This document shows, piece by piece, positions 26,288 through 34,920 of a DNA stretch of 48,976 bases. The notes beneath the pieces were generated by a model. The model had not been told where the DNA came from and searched no databases. It worked only from the letters and a program-made list of their open reading frames with translations. The DNA is taken from the NCBI GenBank assembly GCA_004556155.1, contig SFIM01000017.1, positions 1 to 48,976 of the forward strand, in the 5' to 3' direction. The stretch is from Clostridiales bacterium. Lineage in GTDB: Bacteria > Bacillota > Clostridia > Christensenellales > Aristaeellaceae. A program made the translations under genes and the position numbers. Positions within the stretch are counted from its first letter, which is position 1; each line of letters begins with the position of its first letter.

Positions 26288-27082
26288 TTATCCAATCACC
26301 GCTACCAGCGCGATCATGGCGGCGGTAATCAGCGTGGCGACGGCGTCGGCGCGGGTCAGCTTCAGGATGCGCAGGCGCGTGCGGCCCTCGCCGCCGTGAT
26401 AGCAGCGGGCCTCCATGGCCATGGCCAGATCGCCCGCGCGGCGGAACGCGCTGATAAACAACGGCACCAGCAGCGGTACCATGGCCTTGGCGCGCTGAAT
26501 GATATTGCCCGATTCAAAATCCGCGCCGCGGGCCATCTGCGCCTTCATGATCTTGTCGGCCTCTTCCAGCAGCGTGGGGATAAAGCGCAGGGCGATGGTC
26601 ATCATCATGGCCAGCTCGTGGGCGGGAAAGCCGATCTTGGCAAAGGGGCTGAGCAGCCGCTCCAGGCCGTCGGTCAGCACCACGGGCGGGGTGGTCAGCG
26701 TCAGCAGGCTGGCGCCTGTCACCAGAAAGATCAGCCGGGCGGAGAAGCGCAGCGCCGTCAGCAGGCCTTCCAGCGTGATCTGAATGCGCCACACATGCAC
26801 AAGCACCGTATCGCCGGGGCTGAAAAACAGGTTGAGCAGGAAGGTGAAAATCAGGATGAACCGCAGGGGCTTTAGCCCCTTGGCCAGCAGCTTTAACGGC
26901 AGATGCGAGGCATAGGCGGCCAGCACGATAAAGACGATGACGGGCAGGAAGCCCAGCAGGCTTTTGACCAGAAATACGCCCACGATAAACGCGATGGTCA
27001 GCAGGATCTTGACGCGCGGGTCCAGACGGTGCACCGGGCTTTCAACCGGGTAGTACTGGCCCAGGGTGATATCCTTAAGCAT
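26288..27082 (-). CDS. ecfT: ECF transporter transmembrane protein EcfT
   Basis: EcfT is the membrane coupling subunit of energy-coupling factor vitamin/metal importers. The 264-residue product has the N-terminal LGQYYPVESPVHRLDPRVKI segment typical of the family and several hydrophobic spans. Its cytoplasmic Ala-Arg motifs are QMARGADFE and AMEARCYHGG, the coupling helices that contact the two ATPases (the second normally reads ARG). I chose the ATG at 27082, which has AAGGAGG upstream and overlaps the ecfA2 stop by 8 bases. Together with the two ATPases it forms a complete group II energising module. Confidence 0.95.
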   Translation of the reverse strand: MLKDITLGQYYPVESPVHRLDPRVKILLTIAFIVGVFLVKSLLGFLPVIVFIVLAAYASHLPLKLLAKGLKPLRFILIFTFLLNLFFSPGDTVLVHVWRIQITLEGLLTALRFSARLIFLVTGASLLTLTTPPVVLTDGLERLLSPFAKIGFPAHELAMMMTIALRFIPTLLEEADKIMKAQMARGADFESGNIIQRAKAMVPLLVPLFISAFRRAGDLAMAMEARCYHGGEGRTRLRILKLTRADAVATLITAAMIALVAVIG

Positions 27083-27935
27083 GGATGGCCGCCTCCTTTC
27101 CCAGCGCGCGGCAGATCGCGTCGCACAGCTCCTCATTGGTCAGGCAGTCGGGCACATCCATACCGCCCGCGCGCAAGGCCTGGCACAGCTGCACGGTCTG
27201 CGGAACATCCAGACCCATGGCGGCCAGCTCGTCTCCACGGGAGAAAATTTCCCTCGGCGTGCCAAGCATGGCCAGGCGACCCTTGTGCAGCACGGCGGCG
27301 CGCGTGGCGATGCGCGCCACATCGTCCATGTTATGGCTGATGATGACCATCGTTACGCCGTCCTGATGGAGCTCGTTGATGATCTCGGTCAGCTCGTCGC
27401 GGCCGCGCGGATCCAGCCCCGCGATGGGCTCGTCCAGCACCAGAACGCGCGGATGCATGGCAATTACGCCTGCCAGCGCCACGCGGCGCATCTGACCGCC
27501 GGAAAGGTCAAAGGGGGATTTTTGCAGCGCATCCTCGGGCAGATGCACGCGGGCAAAGGCCTCGCGCACGCGGGCGTCCAGCTCGTCGCCGGTTAATCCT
27601 TGATTTTTGGGGCCGAAGGCGATGTCCTTGTATACCGTTTCCTCAAACAGCTGGTATTCGGCGTATTGGAACAGCAGCCCTACCCGCTGGCGCAGCGCGC
27701 GGCGGTTAGCGCCCTTCTGGTTGATATCCTCGCCGTCCACCAGCACGCGACCCGAGGTGGGGGTAAGCAGCCCGTTCAGGTGCTGCGCCAGGGTGGATTT
27801 GCCGCTGCCGGTGTGGCCGATCAGCGCCAGCAGCTCGCCATCCTCGATGGTAAAATCAATATCCTGCAGCGCGTCGGATTGGAAGGGGCTGCCGGGCTGG
27901 TAAACATGGGACAAGTGTTCAATCTTTATCGGCAT
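27075..27935 (-). CDS. ecfA2: ECF transporter ATP-binding protein EcfA2
   Basis: A 286-residue ABC ATPase. Walker A is GHTGSGKST, the Q-loop region LLFQYAEYQLFEETV is typical of EcfA2, the signature is LSGGQMRRVALAG and Walker B LVLDEPIAGLDP. Position between ecfA1 and ecfT, with overlaps of 8-10 bases on both sides, fits the standard A1-A2-T order. Substrate-binding S subunits are not encoded here, as usual for group II modules, which are shared by unlinked S components. Confidence 0.95.
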   Translation of the reverse strand: MPIKIEHLSHVYQPGSPFQSDALQDIDFTIEDGELLALIGHTGSGKSTLAQHLNGLLTPTSGRVLVDGEDINQKGANRRALRQRVGLLFQYAEYQLFEETVYKDIAFGPKNQGLTGDELDARVREAFARVHLPEDALQKSPFDLSGGQMRRVALAGVIAMHPRVLVLDEPIAGLDPRGRDELTEIINELHQDGVTMVIISHNMDDVARIATRAAVLHKGRLAMLGTPREIFSRGDELAAMGLDVPQTVQLCQALRAGGMDVPDCLTNEELCDAICRALGKEAAIHA

Positions 27936-28759
27936 TTCAGCACCTCCTGAGCCATGGCGCTTACATCCATGGCCTCATGCGCGATGGGCAGGCCGCGCGC
28001 GCGCAGCAGATCGCCCAGCGCCACCATGGGCGGCACATCCAGGCGCATGGCGCGCAGACGCTCCGCCTGGCTGAACACGGCCTTGGGCGTGTCGTCCATC
28101 ACCACCTGGCCGTCGTCCATCACGACCACGCGGTCGCAGCGCGCGGCCTCTTCCATAAAGTGAGTAATCCATACTACCGTGATTCCCTGCTCACGGTTGA
28201 GGCGGCTGACGGTATCAAATACCTCGCGGCGGCCGCGGGGATCGAGCATGGCGGTGGATTCATCCAGAATCAGCGCTTTGGGCTGCATGGCCAGGATGCC
28301 CGCAATGGCGATGCGCTGCTTTTGGCCGCCCGACAGGGTGTGGGGGGCGCGATCGATGAATGGGAGCATCTCCACCTGGCGCAGCGCGGTTTCAATGCGC
28401 GCGGGCATCTGGGCGGAGGGCACGCCGATGTTTTCCAGGCCGAAGGCCACATCATCGCGCACGATGGAGGCTACCAGCTGGTTATCGGGATTTTGAAATA
28501 CCATGCCCGCGCTGCGGCGAATATCCCAGGTGTGCTCATCCTCCTGGGTATCCATGCCGCACACGGTAACATGACCCTCGGTGGGAATATACAGCCCGTT
28601 AAGCAGCTTTGCCAGCGTGGATTTGCCGCTGCCATTGTGCCCAAGTACGGCTGTCATTTCGCCTGTGCGGAAGCCTAAGGTCACGCCGCGAACGGCCATA
28701 CCCTCGCTGTCCTCATAGGCGTAGCTTACATTGTCTGCGCGTAGAATCAAATCTTCCAT
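27926..28759 (-). CDS. ecfA1: ECF transporter ATP-binding protein EcfA1
   Basis: A 277-residue ABC ATPase starting MEDLILRADNVSYAYE. Walker A is GHNGSGKST, the Q-loop FQNPDNQLVASIVRDDVAFG carries the NPDNQ box typical of EcfA1, the signature is LSGGQKQRIAIAG and Walker B is LILDESTAMLDP, with Glu retained. The ATG at 28759 has GGAGG 5 bases upstream; an in-frame extension to 28819 overlaps the promoter and is rejected. First gene of ecfA1-ecfA2-ecfT, from a TTGTGC-17-TATAAT promoter. Confidence 0.95.
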   Translation of the reverse strand: MEDLILRADNVSYAYEDSEGMAVRGVTLGFRTGEMTAVLGHNGSGKSTLAKLLNGLYIPTEGHVTVCGMDTQEDEHTWDIRRSAGMVFQNPDNQLVASIVRDDVAFGLENIGVPSAQMPARIETALRQVEMLPFIDRAPHTLSGGQKQRIAIAGILAMQPKALILDESTAMLDPRGRREVFDTVSRLNREQGITVVWITHFMEEAARCDRVVVMDDGQVVMDDTPKAVFSQAERLRAMRLDVPPMVALGDLLRARGLPIAHEAMDVSAMAQEVLKCR

Positions 28760-28790
28760 GAATCCTCCGGGTGACATAAAAATACAGCCT

Positions 28791-28819
28791 ATTATAGCAC
28801 GAAGATGCGCGGCGCACAA
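28791..28819 (-). promoter_or_regulatory. Promoter of ecfA1-ecfA2-ecfT
   Basis: On the minus strand TTGTGC (28814-28819), 17 bases, TATAAT (28791-28796), 31 bases before the ecfA1 start. Confidence 0.75.
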
Positions 28820-28848
28820 CGGGCGGAAATGAAAGAAACGAGGCTGGG

Positions 28849-28930
28849 GCTATCAAAAATTCTTTTTGGCAGCCTGCAGATGAACTAAGATAGGAAGCAA
28901 CCCGATGGATGCTCTTTGTGCCGTACACGC
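28849..28930. repeat. Dispersed repeat, short copy
   Basis: GGCTATCAAAAA...TTTTTGGCAGCC (a hairpin), then ATAGGAAGCA, a degenerate GAT/ATGCTC hairpin and GCCGTACACGC. The same blocks in the same order occur at 48032-48181, where a larger central part with two more stem-loops is present. It sits between ecfA1 and a GGDEF gene. The 282-base gap holds this, the ecfA1 promoter and a terminator, and no gene. Confidence 0.65.
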
Positions 28931-28941
28931 ATTGCGTGGAT

Positions 28942-28970
28942 TAAAAATGAAGGGGTTATACCCCTTCATT
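28942..28970 (-). terminator. Intrinsic terminator after the GGDEF gene
   Basis: On the minus strand AATGAAGGGG pairs with CCCCTTCATT around TATAA, then TTTAA. It lies 72 bases after the stop of the GGDEF gene, whose transcription runs toward it. Confidence 0.7.
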
Positions 28971-29041
28971 GGCTCTTGGATAAGATAGCGAAGCGTGTTG
29001 AAAACAAGAATCGTTTTATCAGCTTTGCGCTTGCAAAGCGC

Positions 29042-30202
29042 TTACGAGCGCTGCTTTTTTTCGCGCTTGGTTTTATACAGATCCGCGTCTGCGGCGCGGA
29101 TGAAATCGGGAATGGTTACGCAGCCGGGATGCTGGATGGCGCAGCCAATGCTGACGTCCAGCTGATAGGGCACCAGCGCGTCGGCGTTTGCCTGCTGAAG
29201 GGCAAGATGGATTTGCTGACACAGGGAACGAATCTGCGCGGGGGTGGCTGCGTTGCCGATGACGACAAACTCATCCCCGCCATAACGGCCCACAAAGGCG
29301 TTGCGCGGCGCGGTACGCCGCAGCGTTTCGGCAATGCGGATCAGCGCTGAATCGCCCTCCATATGGCCGTAGCGGTCGTTGATGTGTTTAAAATTGTCCG
29401 CGTCCAGCATCAGCAAAAACAGCGAGGAATCCTCCCCCGCGCTGCGCAGCTTGTGGGAAAGATAGCGCACCATTTGCTCACGGTTATACACCTGGGTGAG
29501 CGGGTCGATGGTGATGCGCTGATCAAGGATGTTCAGGTAAACCACCAGCAGGGTCACGGTATAGCCCATGCACAGGGTGGGCACTTGCCCCAGATAAATC
29601 ACCTGCAAGAGCACAAAGCCCAATGGCAGCAGCATGAACGCGGCCAGGGACAGCAGCTCCATGCGGCGCTCAAAGTGCTTTTTCTGAAAAGCCTTGCACA
29701 GCGCCTTGGCCGATGTGAGCAGCACATAGGCAAAGGACAGCCCCAACTGCCACAGATGCAGCGGGCCGCGCAGATAGCGATTATTTTCGTCAATGCTGAA
29801 TACCCAGCCAGTGCGGCAGGAGGCGATGGTAATGCCGATGAGCCCCAGCGCGGGCAGCAGGACAAGCCAGGCATTGCGCTGCCGGCGGCTGGCCCATCCG
29901 CCCTGGCTGATCTCGGCATACATAAACCAGAAATAGCACCCCAGCGTGCCAGCGGAGAAATACAGGCAATTAATCAGATAGTTGAGCGAAATTGGCGTGG
30001 AGGCATGGTGGTTGTCAATAATTCGCCACACCAGATCGCATAGAAAGTTGATTTCAAAGCAGATTGTCATGCTGCAAAAGTAGCGGGCTTTGCGGCGTTT
30101 ATCAATGCTGCGCAGGCAGCGAATTAGGATAACGCCGCAGATCAGCACGCACAGCAGATTGACTTCGATGTATAAAAAAGAAGCGGCGCTGGACAAGTGC
30201 AT
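29042..30202 (-). CDS. Membrane-bound GGDEF domain protein (diguanylate cyclase)
   Basis: A protein of about 386 residues with some six or seven hydrophobic spans in the first 225 residues and a C-terminal GGDEF domain. The domain has DPLTQVYNREQM, MLDADNFKHINDRYGHMEGD and an intact RYGGDEFVVIG, so it should make cyclic di-GMP. At the place of the RxxD inhibitory site the sequence reads PRNA, so product inhibition through that site is unlikely. The membrane part is of an unassigned sensor type. The start is uncertain: the ATG at 30202 has GGAGG only 2 bases away, while a TTG two codons later has ideal spacing. Monocistronic, with a terminator downstream. Confidence 0.88.
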   Translation of the reverse strand: MHLSSAASFLYIEVNLLCVLICGVILIRCLRSIDKRRKARYFCSMTICFEINFLCDLVWRIIDNHHASTPISLNYLINCLYFSAGTLGCYFWFMYAEISQGGWASRRQRNAWLVLLPALGLIGITIASCRTGWVFSIDENNRYLRGPLHLWQLGLSFAYVLLTSAKALCKAFQKKHFERRMELLSLAAFMLLPLGFVLLQVIYLGQVPTLCMGYTVTLLVVYLNILDQRITIDPLTQVYNREQMVRYLSHKLRSAGEDSSLFLLMLDADNFKHINDRYGHMEGDSALIRIAETLRRTAPRNAFVGRYGGDEFVVIGNAATPAQIRSLCQQIHLALQQANADALVPYQLDVSIGCAIQHPGCVTIPDFIRAADADLYKTKREKKQRS

Positions 30203-30320
30203 TTCCTCCGTTTCATCAAGAATACAAATATATACATTTATCATACCGCCATATGCGCCAAAAGAAAAGCTGAAAGTGTGATGTTTTGCTTACATATGGG
30301 CCTGATGACGGAAGAAAATG

Positions 30321-30354
30321 TAAAAAATAAAAGCGCGGGAAAGTTCCTGCGCTT
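30321..30354 (-). terminator. Intrinsic terminator after azlD
   Basis: On the minus strand AAGCGCAGGAA pairs with TTCCCGCGCTT (one G-T pair), followed by TTTATTTTTT. It is 29 bases after the azlD stop. Confidence 0.85.
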
Positions 30355-30382
30355 GATGAACGCCTTGGCGCGATGGAAAATG

Positions 30383-30685
30383 TTACAGCACCAGCTCCAG
30401 CAGCAGCACCGTGCCGCAGCACAGCGCAGCCACTTTGGGCAGGCTGGCTCCGCGATAGGCGAAAAACACGCCCATAGCCAGCGCGGCCACGCCAGCGATG
30501 GGCGATTGCGTGGCGTCTACCATGGCGGGAAAGGTCATTACCGACAGGGTAACATAGGGCACATAATACAAAAAGGATTGCAGAAACGGGCTGGTAATCG
30601 GGCGGCGCAGCAACGTCAGCGGCAGCACGCGCACGGCATAGGTAACGCCTGCCGCCACCAGAATATAAAGCAGCATGTTAGGCAT
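30383..30685 (-). CDS. azlD: AzlD-family branched-chain amino acid export subunit
   Basis: A 100-residue protein made of about four hydrophobic helices, starting MPNMLLYILVAAGVTYAVRV. The TYAVRVLPL segment and length match the AzlD family, the small partner of AzlC in branched-chain amino acid (and azaleucine) export. Its start overlaps the azlC stop by 8 bases, which is usual for the pair and indicates coupling. Followed by a terminator. Confidence 0.92.
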   Translation of the reverse strand: MPNMLLYILVAAGVTYAVRVLPLTLLRRPITSPFLQSFLYYVPYVTLSVMTFPAMVDATQSPIAGVAALAMGVFFAYRGASLPKVAALCCGTVLLLELVL

Positions 30686-31400
30686 TGCGCGCCTCCTTTC
30701 TGGGGCAAAGCAGCGCCGCGGCGGCCGAAACAGCGATCGTCAGCACGATGGTACGTGTGCCCTCGGATAACGTTTTCAGCCCGGGTAGGCGCGAGAAGGC
30801 AAGGCTGAGCGCAAAGCAGGTGGGCACCAGCACGCGCACCACGCGATCCTTGCGCGCCTGGGGGATGATGATGGCCAGGAACATGGCGTACAGCGCCACG
30901 CTCAGCGCGCTTACAAGCGCCGCAGGCAGCACGCTGCCGGCCAGCACGCCCAGCGCCGTACCCAGCGCCCACATGGGCATGGCCATGATCATCGCGCCAT
31001 AATAATAGGGCGGCTCCAACATGCCGGGACGGTTGATGGCCAGGCCGAACAGCTCGTCGGTAATATCAAAGCCGATAATCAGCCGATGGTAAATGGGCAT
31101 ATCGGGGCGCAGACGCTGGCTCAGCGCACAGCTCATCAGCAGATACCGGGCGTTGGCAATCAACGTTAGCAGCGCCATTTCCCACAGGGACGCGCGCGCG
31201 GCGATCACCGTCAGCGCGGCATACTCGCCCGCAGAGGCGTTATTGAGCAGGCTCAGCAGCGCGCTTTCCCATACGTTCATCCCAGCGTTTTTGCATACGA
31301 TTCCCAGCGAAAAGCTGACCGCCAGATATCCAAGCCCCACGGGCACCGCGTCGCGCAGCCCGCTCAGAGCCAGCGCGCGCGTTTCACTTTTGCACGGCAT
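30678..31400 (-). CDS. azlC: AzlC-family branched-chain amino acid exporter
   Basis: The larger membrane subunit of the AzlCD exporter. The 240-residue product has RDAVPVGLGYLAVSFSLGI near the N terminus, then NNASAGEYA, LIANARYLLMS and DELFGLA, all family landmarks, and about seven spans. I prefer the ATG at 31400: the promoter at 31447-31475 would place the transcript start only a few bases before the alternative ATG at 31433. The ribosome site is a weak AAGGAAG. No Lrp-type regulator is adjacent. Confidence 0.9.
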   Translation of the reverse strand: MPCKSETRALALSGLRDAVPVGLGYLAVSFSLGIVCKNAGMNVWESALLSLLNNASAGEYAALTVIAARASLWEMALLTLIANARYLLMSCALSQRLRPDMPIYHRLIIGFDITDELFGLAINRPGMLEPPYYYGAMIMAMPMWALGTALGVLAGSVLPAALVSALSVALYAMFLAIIIPQARKDRVVRVLVPTCFALSLAFSRLPGLKTLSEGTRTIVLTIAVSAAAALLCPRKEARNA

Positions 31401-31446
31401 AGATACAGTTTCTTCCTTCGTTTTTGCCTGCATGACAGGCTGCCCT

Positions 31447-31475
31447 ATCCTATCAGGAATATGCCCGCGCGTCAA
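31447..31475 (-). promoter_or_regulatory. Promoter of azlC-azlD
   Basis: On the minus strand TTGACG (31470-31475), 17 bases, TAGGAT (31447-31452). Confidence 0.6.
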
Positions 31476-31535
31476 TGCGCAGGGCGGCAAAATAGCGACC
31501 GGACGGGGCAGGAAAAAAGCCGGAAATATGAATAT

Positions 31536-31563
31536 GCCCCGCCGAATGAGAATTCGGCGGGGC
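31536..31563 (-). terminator. Strong hairpin after the solute-binding protein gene
   Basis: A perfect 12-bp stem, GCCCCGCCGAAT (31536-31547) with 31552-31563, around a four-base loop. It lies 17 bases after the stop at 31581. The following minus-strand bases ATATTCAT are only weakly U-rich, so termination may be partial or the hairpin may protect the mRNA end. Confidence 0.65.
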
Positions 31564-31580
31564 GGGTTGAAGCGTTGCTT

Positions 31581-33068
31581 TTACTTGGCTGCGTAGCCCA
31601 GGGCGACCAGCTGCTCGGCACAGATATCCAGATAACGCTGGAAGTCGTAGGTTTTGTACAGCTCATCGATGAACTGATCATACTCGGCTACCGGGCGCTC
31701 ACCCTTAACAAAGGCAATCAGCTGCATGTTGACATAGTTTTCAAGGTCGGACAGGTAGAAATCCGCAGGGATTTCAACGGACTTGTTATAGATGATGTAG
31801 CGGGGCGTGTTCAGACAATAGGCGACCACATCGGCGGCTTCGGGAAACTTGAGGGCCAGATAGGCGGCTTCCTCGCGACCCAGAATCTGATATTTGTAGG
31901 CGTACAGGGTTTCGGTCTTGCCGCGCTCGGTCATGGTGATGGAGTTATCCGCGTTGCGCTGCCAGTGATCGCCCTCCAGACCCACATAAACCATCATGGA
32001 GCCTTCGTCGGTGCACAGGTACTGCAGCACCTTGAAAATGGCTTCCAGCTTCTCCTCGGAGACGTTGGCGTTGATGACATACTTGTCGCGGGTGTTGCGA
32101 TTGTAATCCAGAATGCCGTATACGCTTTCCGCGCCTTCGATTTCGCTGGCCATCGGGCCGCACCAGCCATATACCAGATCGGGATTGATTTCATGCGCCT
32201 GGGTCAGGTAAGCGGCCTTGGAAATGTCAGACCACTTCATTACGGATACGCCGAAGTTGCCCGAGAGGGTATGAGCTTTGATTTCGCTCTTTGCACCCAG
32301 AATATCGGGATCTACCAGGCCGGCTTCAAAGAACTTGCGGATCATGGTCAGCGCGTCCTTCATGCCGGGCTGCAGCAGGGAACTGGTTACTTTGTTATCG
32401 CGCACGATCACATAATTGCCCAGGCCGGCATCATAAGCATTGGCAATCGCGTCCAGCGCCTGCAGTCCATAGCCGGTGAAGCCGATGGTGTCCTTCTGAC
32501 CGTTTTGATCCAGATCGGCCGCAGCGATTGCAGAGCAGAATTCAAACAGGCCTTCTACCGTGGTGGGAGCCTGCAGATTTAGCTTGTCCGCCCAATCCTG
32601 ACGGAAATACATGGTGTAGTAGGCGTTATCCTGATAGTCGTTGGTGGGAATCATGTACATGCGATCGTTGTAGTACAGGTAGGGGGTGTCTACGCTGTCG
32701 CCGAACTTATCGAAGATGCACTTGAGACCGGTTTCCTTGTAGGGGGTCAGGTCCAGCAGCATATCCTGCGCAGCGTAGGTGCGCATGGTATCGGCATTGA
32801 CGATGAACATATCGGGCGCATCGTCATTGGCTACCAGCAGGTTCAGAGTTTGGGCATAGTTGTCCAGCGGGGACATGACGAACCGAACGCCTGTCTTTTC
32901 AAGAATTTGCTGCTGGATGAAATTCTCATCCTCGGATGCAGGCCAGCCGGTGGGCGTGCCGTTCATGGCGACGGTGATCTCGATGGGGGCCTCGGCAGCG
33001 GCGGATGCGGCCAGGCAGCACAGTGCCAGCACTGCGCACAGAATCAGGGAAAGTGTGCGTTTGAACAT
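31581..33068 (-). CDS. Carbohydrate ABC transporter substrate-binding protein
   Basis: A 495-residue exported binding protein with signal peptide MFKRTLSLILCAVLALCCLA and an Ala-rich cleavage region. The mature part begins IEITVAMNGTPTGWP and includes DNYAQTLNLLVANDDAPDMF and GWADKLNLQAPTT-type helices characteristic of the LipO/YtcQ group of oligosaccharide binding proteins. It is the last gene of a four-gene operon: FAD enzyme, two permeases, binding protein. No ATPase is encoded, as expected for systems that share an MsmK/MsiK-type ATPase. The binding protein coming last suggests stepwise lower expression or an internal promoter. The ligand is unknown. Confidence 0.9.
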   Translation of the reverse strand: MFKRTLSLILCAVLALCCLAASAAAEAPIEITVAMNGTPTGWPASEDENFIQQQILEKTGVRFVMSPLDNYAQTLNLLVANDDAPDMFIVNADTMRTYAAQDMLLDLTPYKETGLKCIFDKFGDSVDTPYLYYNDRMYMIPTNDYQDNAYYTMYFRQDWADKLNLQAPTTVEGLFEFCSAIAAADLDQNGQKDTIGFTGYGLQALDAIANAYDAGLGNYVIVRDNKVTSSLLQPGMKDALTMIRKFFEAGLVDPDILGAKSEIKAHTLSGNFGVSVMKWSDISKAAYLTQAHEINPDLVYGWCGPMASEIEGAESVYGILDYNRNTRDKYVINANVSEEKLEAIFKVLQYLCTDEGSMMVYVGLEGDHWQRNADNSITMTERGKTETLYAYKYQILGREEAAYLALKFPEAADVVAYCLNTPRYIIYNKSVEIPADFYLSDLENYVNMQLIAFVKGERPVAEYDQFIDELYKTYDFQRYLDICAEQLVALGYAAK

Positions 33069-33118
33069 GGTGTTTCCTCCTTTTTTATCATTAAAGCAAT
33101 TCGTGCTTTAAGATTCCT

Positions 33119-33973
33119 TTAGCCCTTGACCGCGCCGGCCAGAGTGCCTTTAACAAAGTACTTTTGGATAAAGGGATATACGACGATGATAGGCGCGGTG
33201 GCGTAGCAAACAGCAGCCATTTTGAGGGTTTCGGTCGGTACCAGCTCCTGATCGGCAGCGTTTCGGCTGGCGTCCAGCAGGCGGCGCAGAATCACCTGCA
33301 AGGGCTTTAGCTGATCTTTGGTGATGTAGTAGATGGACAAGAGATAGCAGTTCCAGTGATCTACCGCGTAGTACATGCCGATAGTCAGGATGATCGGCAG
33401 CGCCATGGGCAGGATCAGGTGCCAGAGAATGCGAAACTCATTGGCTCCATCGATGCGCGCAGCCTCGAATAATTCCTCCGGCAGTCCTTCAAAAAAGGCT
33501 TTCATGATTACCAGGTTATACGCGCTTACCAGCGTAGGCACGATCATGGCCCACAGGGTGTTGATCAGCCCGGTTTTGCGAACAATCAGGTATGTTGGCA
33601 CAATCCCAGCGTCAAAGAGCATGCAGAACATGACGATTTTCATCATTGCCCCAGATAGCGGCATGCTGTGTCGGCTGAGGGGATAGGCCAGCATCAGGGT
33701 GACGACAAGGTTCAAGGCGGTGGCGATCACCGTCAGCTTGACCGTTACCCACATGGCGTGGCTCAGCGCGCCGTCAGCCAGCATTTCTACATAGGCTACA
33801 TTGGTGAATTTGCGGGGAATGAGCACGAAGCCGCCGTTTTTAAGCAGCTCGGAATACGGCGTTACGGAGGCGGAGATGACGAACAGCACCGGGATCAGGC
33901 AGATCAGCCCCACCGTAAAGATGATGACGTATACCAGAATATTGAACAGCACATCGCCTTTTGACTTTACCAT
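33119..33973 (-). CDS. Carbohydrate ABC transporter permease (LplC/YtcP type)
   Basis: A 284-residue membrane permease with six spans. It carries the EAA loop EELFEAARIDGANEFRILWHLILPMALP that docks the ATPase. The C terminus IQKYFVKGTLAGAVKG is typical of the LplC/YtcP branch. The ATG at 33973 has GGGAG 8 bases upstream and overlaps the stop of the upstream permease by 7 bases. It works as a heterodimer with that permease for the sugar bound by the product of the 31581-33068 gene. Confidence 0.93.
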   Translation of the reverse strand: MVKSKGDVLFNILVYVIIFTVGLICLIPVLFVISASVTPYSELLKNGGFVLIPRKFTNVAYVEMLADGALSHAMWVTVKLTVIATALNLVVTLMLAYPLSRHSMPLSGAMMKIVMFCMLFDAGIVPTYLIVRKTGLINTLWAMIVPTLVSAYNLVIMKAFFEGLPEELFEAARIDGANEFRILWHLILPMALPIILTIGMYYAVDHWNCYLLSIYYITKDQLKPLQVILRRLLDASRNAADQELVPTETLKMAAVCYATAPIIVVYPFIQKYFVKGTLAGAVKG

Positions 33974-34920
33974 ATTGCGCACTCCCACTTTCTGGCCAGC
34001 CGGTTGGTGGCAAACACCAGCATGAAGCTGATCACGCTTTTCAGTAGACCCACAGCAGTGGACAGGCTGTAATTGAGTTTGCCAAGACCCTCTGTGTAAA
34101 TCCAAGTGTCGATAATCTCGCCGCTTTGGCGCACGCTGTCGTTCATCATCACGTTTACCTGGGTAAAACTGACGTTGAGGATTTTGCCTACGTTCATAAT
34201 CATCAGCACCACGAATATTTTGCGAATGCCGGGCAGGGTCACGTGGATGATTTGGCGCAGGCGCCCGCAGCCGTCTACCGTGGCGGCCTCATACAGCGTA
34301 GTATCCACGCCCATGATGGCCGCGATGTAGGTGATGGCGCCCCAACCCAGGTTTTTCCACAGGTCTGAACCAATCAATACGCCGCGAAAGTATTTGTTGC
34401 TGGTAAGGAAGGGGATGGTTTTGCCGCCGAAGGACTTGATTAATCCATTGATTACGCCCGTGCTTTCAGATAGCATGGTCAGGCAGATACCGTATACTAC
34501 CGCCCAGGAGAGAAAATGCGGCAGGTAACTGACCGTCTGGATGGCGCGTGCCACATATTTATTGCGGCATTCGCTGATGGCCAGGGCGAAAATCAGCGGC
34601 GGTAGTAGCCCCACCACCAGCTTACCCAGGGACAGTGTGATGGTGTTGGTGATGATGCGCACATTGGAGGGGCTACGGAAAAAGTATTTGTAATGTTGAT
34701 ACCACGGCTGCGCCCAGGGGCTGCCCCAAATCCCTTTTTTGATAGTGAAGTTTTTGAATGCGATTACTGCGCCGAAAATGGGCACGATTTTGTAGATGAT
34801 AAAGTACAGCATGCCGGGGATAGCCATCAGATATAGCGGCCAGTACCGGCGCAGCGCGCGCAGTATGCGGTCGCGCAGCGAGCCGCGGAGGGCGGGGGAA
34901 ACGGTAGAGACGTGCATCAT
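33967..34920 (-). CDS. Carbohydrate ABC transporter permease (LplB/YtcN type)
   Basis: A 317-residue permease. The N-terminal RRYWPLYLMAIPGMLYFIIYK and PIFGAVIAFKNF boxes and the EAA loop TLYEAATVDGCGRLRQIIHVTLPGI identify the LplB/YtcN branch, partner of the LplC-type permease. Two consecutive ATGs start the frame (34920 and 34917) after AAGGAGG. The first overlaps the stop of the upstream FAD enzyme as ATGA. This tight packing shows the flavoenzyme and transporter are made from one mRNA. Confidence 0.93.
   Translation of the reverse strand: MMHVSTVSPALRGSLRDRILRALRRYWPLYLMAIPGMLYFIIYKIVPIFGAVIAFKNFTIKKGIWGSPWAQPWYQHYKYFFRSPSNVRIITNTITLSLGKLVVGLLPPLIFALAISECRNKYVARAIQTVSYLPHFLSWAVVYGICLTMLSESTGVINGLIKSFGGKTIPFLTSNKYFRGVLIGSDLWKNLGWGAITYIAAIMGVDTTLYEAATVDGCGRLRQIIHVTLPGIRKIFVVLMIMNVGKILNVSFTQVNVMMNDSVRQSGEIIDTWIYTEGLGKLNYSLSTAVGLLKSVISFMLVFATNRLARKWECAIW

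Noticed and set aside
26288..28759. Missing EcfS taken as a broken transporter
   Set aside because: Group II ECF modules normally have S components encoded elsewhere.
28760..29041. Riboswitch in the ecfA1 leader
   Set aside because: The promoter leaves only about 25-30 bases of leader, too short for a vitamin riboswitch.
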